Origin: Planktosalinus lacus
Lineage (GTDB): Bacteria; Bacteroidota; Bacteroidia; Flavobacteriales; Flavobacteriaceae
Direction: 5' to 3'
Assembly (NCBI RefSeq): GCF_014640155.1
Contig: NZ_BMGK01000009.1
Span: 81,779-145,778 of the forward strand
DNA length: 64,000 nt
Below, in pieces: positions 59,463 through 64,000 of the stretch. The first letter of the stretch is position 1. Each line of letters begins with the position of its first letter. The position numbers and the translations under genes were made by a program. The notes beneath the pieces are model-generated. The model searched no databases. It worked only from the letters and a program-made list of their open reading frames with translations, and was not told the DNA's origin.

Positions 59463-61058
59463 ATGGATTCTAAAAAAAGGACAAATACCAATAAAAAGGA
59501 AACATCAAATAAAAAGAAGGCTACTTCTGGAACTAAAACCAGTAATCGAGCAAAATCAGCTTCCCCGGCCAAAGCTCCCGCTGTTAAAAAAACTAAAAAA
59601 CCCAAAGCGGCTGAACTTAATGGAGTTTCCGATATAAGAAGGTCTTTTCATAAAAATGAAGAGCCTTTATATTTCATCAGTGCTACTAATTTTAATCTTT
59701 TAGGAGCAGATGAGTGGATAAAAGGCTTCAGGTTCATCACATATATTGAATGTTTTGACGGTTTGCACCCAAACGTTTTTTCGCCTAAAGAAGAAATACC
59801 ACACGATGATTTTGAAGGGATAGAGGATATAAACAACTATTTACTTCAACATCCTGAAGTTCAGAATTACATCAAAACAAGGTCTATTGATGGAAGGGCA
59901 GGAAAAGCCATGTTCCTAATGTTCAATGAAAAGACAGAAGAGCTTGCTGAAAAACTAGGGCTGGAAATAATGTTCCCAAAGGCTGAAATGAGAACCTTTC
60001 TGGACAACAAAGTCAATACCAACAGAATTGCCGAAAGGGCAGGAGTGGCCTGTGTTCCTTATGTTTTATCAAAAGTGAACGATTTTAAGCACCTGAGGAA
60101 AATTTCAAAAAAACTTGGTGATGAGCTAGTGATTCAAACGCCCTTTGGAGATTCAGGACATACTACTTTTTTCATATCCAATGAAAAAGAGTACAAAAAA
60201 TATGCTGAAGAGATTGAGGCAGAAGACGAAGTAAAAATCATGAAACGCATCCGTTGCAGAGGATCAGCAATTGAAGCTTGTGTTACCCGTCACGGAACAA
60301 TTGTCGCTCCACTGATGACAGAGCTGGTAGGGTTTAAAGAGTTAACTCCTTATGAAGGTGGCTGGTGCGGAAATGAGATCTACCCAAATGCTTTTACTCC
60401 TGAATTAAGGCAGAAAGCTATTGAAAACACCCAACTTTTTGGAAACCAATTGCGGGAGGAAGGCTATAAAGGGTATTTTGAATTAGACTTTTTGATTGAT
60501 CAGGACAACGGTGAAATTTATCTTGGAGAGCTGAATCCCAGAGTAACAGGAGCTAGTTCCATCACCAATCACGCCGTATTTGCGCTTGCAGACGCACCTT
60601 TATTTGTTTTCCATATTCTGGAATGGATGGATATTGAATATGAACTCGATGTTAAGGCACTTAATAATCGCTGGGCAAAACAGGATAATCTTGACGGATG
60701 GAGTCAGTTAATTATCAAGCATACCGAGGATACCATAGAATATGTTACAGACTCTCCAAAATCAGGGATTTGGAGAATGTATGATACCGGGCATATACAA
60801 TTTGACCGGATGGATACGCACAGAAGAGCGGTGGAAAATGAAAATGAAGCTTTCTTTCTCAGAATTACCAAAAAAGGAGATTATTTGTATGAAGGAGCAG
60901 ATATGGGAATTCTTGTTACAAGAGGACGTATGATGACTGATGATTTTGAATTGAATCACAGGGCAAAACACTGGATCAAAGCCATTCGGTCTCAATTTAG
61001 ATCTGAAATGGTGGAGGATAAAAAGAAACCAAAGCTTACCGGAAGTTTAACTAAATAA
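59463..61058 (+). CDS. ATP-grasp ligase with lysine-rich N-terminal tail
   Basis: A 531-residue ATP-grasp enzyme. Residues 1-50 hold 15 Lys and 2 Arg with Ala, Ser, Thr and Pro, like a histone-H1-type disordered tail. The catalytic part (about 65-430) has the phosphate loop VIQTPFGDSGHTTFFIS (223-239) and the metal-binding GYFELDFLI and YLGELNPRVTGASS (Glu356, Asn358). A C-terminal domain follows to 531. Such enzymes join a carboxylate to an amine or thiol through an acyl phosphate. It is often labelled biotin carboxylase because of the fold, but there is no biotin carrier gene or domain nearby. The acceptor is unknown; neighbours suggest an amine. Confidence 0.88.
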   Translation: MDSKKRTNTNKKETSNKKKATSGTKTSNRAKSASPAKAPAVKKTKKPKAAELNGVSDIRRSFHKNEEPLYFISATNFNLLGADEWIKGFRFITYIECFDGLHPNVFSPKEEIPHDDFEGIEDINNYLLQHPEVQNYIKTRSIDGRAGKAMFLMFNEKTEELAEKLGLEIMFPKAEMRTFLDNKVNTNRIAERAGVACVPYVLSKVNDFKHLRKISKKLGDELVIQTPFGDSGHTTFFISNEKEYKKYAEEIEAEDEVKIMKRIRCRGSAIEACVTRHGTIVAPLMTELVGFKELTPYEGGWCGNEIYPNAFTPELRQKAIENTQLFGNQLREEGYKGYFELDFLIDQDNGEIYLGELNPRVTGASSITNHAVFALADAPLFVFHILEWMDIEYELDVKALNNRWAKQDNLDGWSQLIIKHTEDTIEYVTDSPKSGIWRMYDTGHIQFDRMDTHRRAVENENEAFFLRITKKGDYLYEGADMGILVTRGRMMTDDFELNHRAKHWIKAIRSQFRSEMVEDKKKPKLTGSLTK

Positions 61059-61144
61059 ATCAGTTACTTTTGGAAAAGCTTAAAAATAAATAAAGAGCTA
61101 TTAAGTTCTTACAATAATATACTTCATAAATCCCCTGAAAAATT

Positions 61145-62401
61145 ATGCAACTACATTTTAACGCTATTTCTGAGCCCGGTTTACCCGGAAAGAAATGGCA
61201 AAAATTATTCAATACCCATTGGGCAGCTTATAGAACATGGCTTAATTCTAAAGAAAACACTTCAACACCGGACCTTAAAACATCTCAAGCAGCATTAAAA
61301 AAATATATGCCTGAAATGTGGCCTACTTATCAACGTCTCTGCAATTTGGCAAAAGCAGATGATGTGGCGGCACGGTTTTTAACCGGTTTCCAACCGCCTG
61401 CTTATATCAGTGCTTGTTCAAATGCTGTTATAGCAGGAGAAGATATCCAGTTGGTGCGCAATTATGATTACCATCCGGATCTAATAGAGGGCACCCAATT
61501 ATTGAGTGCCTGGAATGGAAAAAAAGTTATTGCAACGAGCGATTGCCTTATTGGTGCAGTTGACGGTATGAATGAAGACGGACTTGCAATTTCGCTTACT
61601 TTCGGAGGACGAAAAGAAGTTGGGGAAGGCTTTGGGATACCAATGATTCTTAGATATGTGCTTGAGTTCTGCAGCAATGTTGAAGAAGCCGTTGAAGCAT
61701 TAGTTCGTATTCCTTCTCATATGTCATATAACGTAACGGTCGTTGATAAAGCCGGAAAATTTAAAACAGTTCGCTTAGCACCAGACAAAAAACCGGTTAT
61801 TACAGATGTGGCATTTACGACAAATCATCAGGGAGCTATTGACTGGCCAGAGAATGCTGCCTTTAATAAAACCTTGGAACGTTCTGCGTTTCTGGAAAAA
61901 TTGTTAGCTAAAAAAGGAATGAATGCTAACACAATAGCAGACTCCTTCCTTCAAAAGCCACTCTATAACACCCAATTTAAAGATGGGTTTGGAACATTGT
62001 TTACCGCCGTTTATCGACCTGCAGAAGGAGTAGTGGAAATGCGCTGGCCCAATGTTAAGATTCGTCAGACTTTTGATGTATTTCAAGAGCAGTATAAGTT
62101 GATTAACTATAACCAACCTTCTGTAGCAGCGGTAAAAGTTGTTAGGAATGAAAAGACCAAGGTTCAAAGGACTTTACACCACGCGCAACCGGTTCAGGAT
62201 CGACCTTTCAACGCTTGGAATTGGCAGGAATCACTTTCTGAATCTTTGTTGAATGCAATGGCATATTCTAGTCCTTCTGCAAATAAAGAACTGGAAAATA
62301 TTAGAAAAAAAATAGTGAACAATGGAGAGGTTTCCTGGGAAAATCTAGCCGATTTTTGGACTACAGCTGGAAAAGGATATGGGGCTACCTGGAACAATTA
62401 A
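61145..62401 (+). CDS. C45 (acyl-CoA:6-aminopenicillanic acid acyltransferase-like) Ntn hydrolase
   Basis: A 418-residue Ntn-hydrolase of the C45 family. These are made as precursors and cut themselves so that a Cys becomes the N-terminal nucleophile. Here Cys91 (ISA-CSNAV) fits that position, followed after 13 residues by the typical RNYDYHPD stretch and then DCLIGAVDGMNEDGLAISLTFGGRKE and FTTNHQG. Relatives hydrolyse amides or transfer acyl groups. There is no signal peptide, so it acts in the cytoplasm. In this cluster it could release an acyl- or aminoacyl-protected amine formed by the ATP-grasp ligase (inference). Confidence 0.87.
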   Translation: MQLHFNAISEPGLPGKKWQKLFNTHWAAYRTWLNSKENTSTPDLKTSQAALKKYMPEMWPTYQRLCNLAKADDVAARFLTGFQPPAYISACSNAVIAGEDIQLVRNYDYHPDLIEGTQLLSAWNGKKVIATSDCLIGAVDGMNEDGLAISLTFGGRKEVGEGFGIPMILRYVLEFCSNVEEAVEALVRIPSHMSYNVTVVDKAGKFKTVRLAPDKKPVITDVAFTTNHQGAIDWPENAAFNKTLERSAFLEKLLAKKGMNANTIADSFLQKPLYNTQFKDGFGTLFTAVYRPAEGVVEMRWPNVKIRQTFDVFQEQYKLINYNQPSVAAVKVVRNEKTKVQRTLHHAQPVQDRPFNAWNWQESLSESLLNAMAYSSPSANKELENIRKKIVNNGEVSWENLADFWTTAGKGYGATWNN

Positions 62402-62475
62402 TATGGATCAGGATCTTAGCGCGGAAATTTTCTATGGTAAGATCTTCGGTCCCTTTTTTATAAAAATTAAAACAC

Positions 62476-63834
62476 ATGGAATTTTACAGCATCAATCCAT
62501 ACGATGGGGAGCAGGTTGGTAAATATACAGCCCTTTCTTCAGTTGAACTGGATGAAAAACTACACAAATCAGGAGAAGTATTTAAAAGTTGGAGTCAAAA
62601 ACCACTTTCAGATAGAACAGGTTTAATAAAAAAAGCAGGGCAGGTTCTTCGGGATAACCTTGAGGAATATGCACAAATGATTACTTCCGAAATGGGAAAA
62701 CCTATTTCAGAATCCAGGGCCGAAGTAAACAAATGTGCCTGGGTTTGTGATTACTATGCTGAAAATGCCATAGCCTTTCTTGCACAGGAAGTTATAGAGA
62801 CCGATGCAAAAATGAGTTTTGTGCGTCATGACCCAATCGGGGCTGTTTTTGCCGTTATGCCGTGGAATTTCCCTTTCTGGCAGGTATTCCGTTTTGCGGC
62901 ACCTACTTTGACTGCCGGCAACACCGGACTTTTAAAACACGCTCCAAATGTTTTCGGTTGTGCGCTTATGATAGAAGAGGTCTTTAAAAAGGCAGGTTAT
63001 CCTGATGGTGTTTTTCAAAATTTGATTGTCCACCATGACGAATCTGAAAAAATTATATCCCATGATGCAGTAAAGGCAGTAACACTTACAGGAAGTGAAA
63101 AGGCAGGTTCTGCCGTTGCCCAAATTGCAGGGAAGTATATCAAGAAAAGTTTGCTTGAATTGGGAGGAAATAATGCGTTTATCGTTTTGGAAGATGCAGA
63201 CATTGACCAGGCTGTCAAAACAGCTGTAACTGCACGTATGTTGAATTGCGGACAGAGTTGTATAGCAGCCAAACGTTTTATTTTACTGGAAGGTATCTAT
63301 GACGAATTTGTTTCAAAATTCACTGATTCAGTCAGTAAATTGAAAAGCGGTGATACTACAGATGATAATACCCAGGTAGGTCCTCTTGCGCGAAAAGACC
63401 TTGCTGACCAGCTAAACAAGCAGGTTAAAAAATCTATTGAACAAGGTGCTACCATCTTACTGGGGGGCAATCAGGATGAATGTTTTCATGAACCTACCAT
63501 TCTCGGGAATGTAAAACCCGGGATGGCCGTGTTTGATGAAGAAACATTCGGGCCAGTGGCGGCTGTGATAAAAGCTCAAAATATAGATGAAGCTTTTTCC
63601 CTTGCAGAAAATTCAAAATTTGGCTTGGGGACTACGGTATTTACAACAGATATTGAGAAAGCTCTGGAATATGCCGAAAGGGTAAGTGATGGAGCCTATT
63701 TTGTCAACGAACTTGTAAAATCAGATCCAAGATTGCCGTTTGGTGGTACAAAACTTTCCGGGTACGGTCGTGAACTTGCAAGGGACGGTATGCTGGAATT
63801 TGTCAATAGGAAAACGGTTTACGTGAAGGGATAA
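62476..63834 (+). CDS. NAD-dependent succinate-semialdehyde dehydrogenase-like aldehyde dehydrogenase
   Basis: A 452-residue aldehyde dehydrogenase. The NAD-binding and proton-relay motif [11 protein letters not shown], the catalytic Glu in [11 protein letters not shown] and the nucleophile Cys in [12 protein letters not shown] are present, followed by EETFGPV and [13 protein letters not shown]. Length and motifs fit the Sad/YneI-type succinate-semialdehyde dehydrogenases. It closes the cluster and would oxidise the aldehyde produced by the GabT-like enzyme, as in GABA or putrescine catabolism. Confidence 0.92.
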   Translation: MEFYSINPYDGEQVGKYTALSSVELDEKLHKSGEVFKSWSQKPLSDRTGLIKKAGQVLRDNLEEYAQMITSEMGKPISESRAEVNKCAWVCDYYAENAIAFLAQEVIETDAKMSFVRHDPIGAVFAVMPWNFPFWQVFRFAAPTLTAGNTGLLKHAPNVFGCALMIEEVFKKAGYPDGVFQNLIVHHDESEKIISHDAVKAVTLTGSEKAGSAVAQIAGKYIKKSLLELGGNNAFIVLEDADIDQAVKTAVTARMLNCGQSCIAAKRFILLEGIYDEFVSKFTDSVSKLKSGDTTDDNTQVGPLARKDLADQLNKQVKKSIEQGATILLGGNQDECFHEPTILGNVKPGMAVFDEETFGPVAAVIKAQNIDEAFSLAENSKFGLGTTVFTTDIEKALEYAERVSDGAYFVNELVKSDPRLPFGGTKLSGYGRELARDGMLEFVNRKTVYVKG

Positions 63835-63904
63835 ATAATCAGATAATCCTGGGTTGATTTTACTGGTATTTTGTTTGATAACAGGTTTTAAAAAAGGGTT
63901 ATGT

Positions 63905-64000
63905 TCAATTAAGTGTGTCATCGTTTAAAAATCTGTTATCAAAGTAATCTACTAAATCTCTTCTAACTGATGACCATCCAAACATTTGGCCATTCCATTT
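63905..64000 (-). CDS. Partial reading frame at the right edge, unknown
   Basis: The last 31 codons of a minus-strand gene that enters from beyond the window. It reads WNGQMFGWSSVRRDLVDYF then DNRFLNDDTLN and ends with TGA at 63907-63905. The composition looks like a genuine protein end (aromatics, charged residues, no stop), but I do not recognise the family. It converges on the aldehyde dehydrogenase gene across 70 bp with no obvious terminator. Confidence 0.4.
   Translation of the reverse strand, partial: KWNGQMFGWSSVRRDLVDYFDNRFLNDDTLN

Noticed and set aside
59463..61058. Biotin carboxylase of an acyl-CoA carboxylase
   Set aside because: The ATP-grasp fold alone is shared by many ligases. 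There is no biotin carrier domain, carboxyltransferase or lipoyl-like Met-Lys-Met motif in or near the gene.
48439..63834. Genomic island or prophage
   Set aside because: Composition varies, but I found no integrase, transposase, phage gene, tRNA target or flanking direct repeat.

Overview
The window is a piece of chromosome from a member of the Bacteroidota, most likely a Flavobacteriaceae-type marine or soil bacterium. The reasons are: low G+C content with AT-rich spacers; promoters of the Bacteroidota form TTG-N17-23-TAnnTTTG instead of E. coli -10 boxes; no clear Shine-Dalgarno sites; and families typical of the group (DUF3822, DUF4834, flavobacterial DnaX and DnaJ variants, the SpoIIM/DUF4129/DUF4350/MoxR/DUF58 cluster). 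No tRNA, rRNA, CRISPR array, insertion sequence, integrase or phage gene was seen. The only certain RNA gene is RNase P RNA (rnpB).

Layout. 0-10 kb is housekeeping: miaE (cut by the edge), dnaX with an A10G slippery run, rnpB, a DUF2892/two-rhodanese cluster, an rsmD operon with a well-formed promoter, a RecD-like helicase, nhaA and an ABC-F ATPase. 10.4-17.3 kb is a polysaccharide export and precursor operon (Wza-like, Wzc-like kinase, PglC-type sugar transferase, C4 epimerase, rfbB, rfbA). It lacks rfbC/rfbD, glycosyltransferases and a flippase. 17.3-28.5 kb holds an outer-membrane protein, an SDR epimerase, a YceI lipoprotein, grpE-dnaJ, and a run of ABC transporter, MscS channel, NtrC-like regulator without a DNA-binding domain, PPK2 and an M28 peptidase. 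28.5-31 kb has lipid-type enzymes and a second M28 peptidase on the minus strand. 31-34.7 kb is a second polysaccharide set (O-antigen ligase, GT4, WbaP-type transferase). 35-42 kb is oxyR and the minus-strand MoxR/DUF58 cluster, with RDD diverging from it. 42-48.4 kb is mixed housekeeping and envelope genes. 48.4-53.6 kb is a third envelope-glycan set (YfhO-like, glycosyltransferase, flippase).

53.9-63.8 kb is the most unusual part: seven same-strand genes encoding a GabT-like aminotransferase, a nitrilase-superfamily amidase, a VOC protein, an N-terminally extended Orn/Lys/Arg-decarboxylase-family PLP enzyme, an ATP-grasp ligase with a lysine-rich tail, a C45 Ntn hydrolase and a succinate-semialdehyde-type dehydrogenase. 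The set of reaction types (decarboxylate, ligate, transaminate, oxidise, hydrolyse) resembles the gamma-glutamyl-putrescine (Puu) logic built from unrelated ligase and hydrolase families. I propose, as inference only, an uncharacterised amine or basic-amino-acid catabolic route. Other points of interest are a candidate dnaX tau/gamma frameshift site, a candidate ~95-nt structured RNA after dnaJ, a DnaJ with only one zinc centre, and a sigma-54 activator without a DNA-binding domain.
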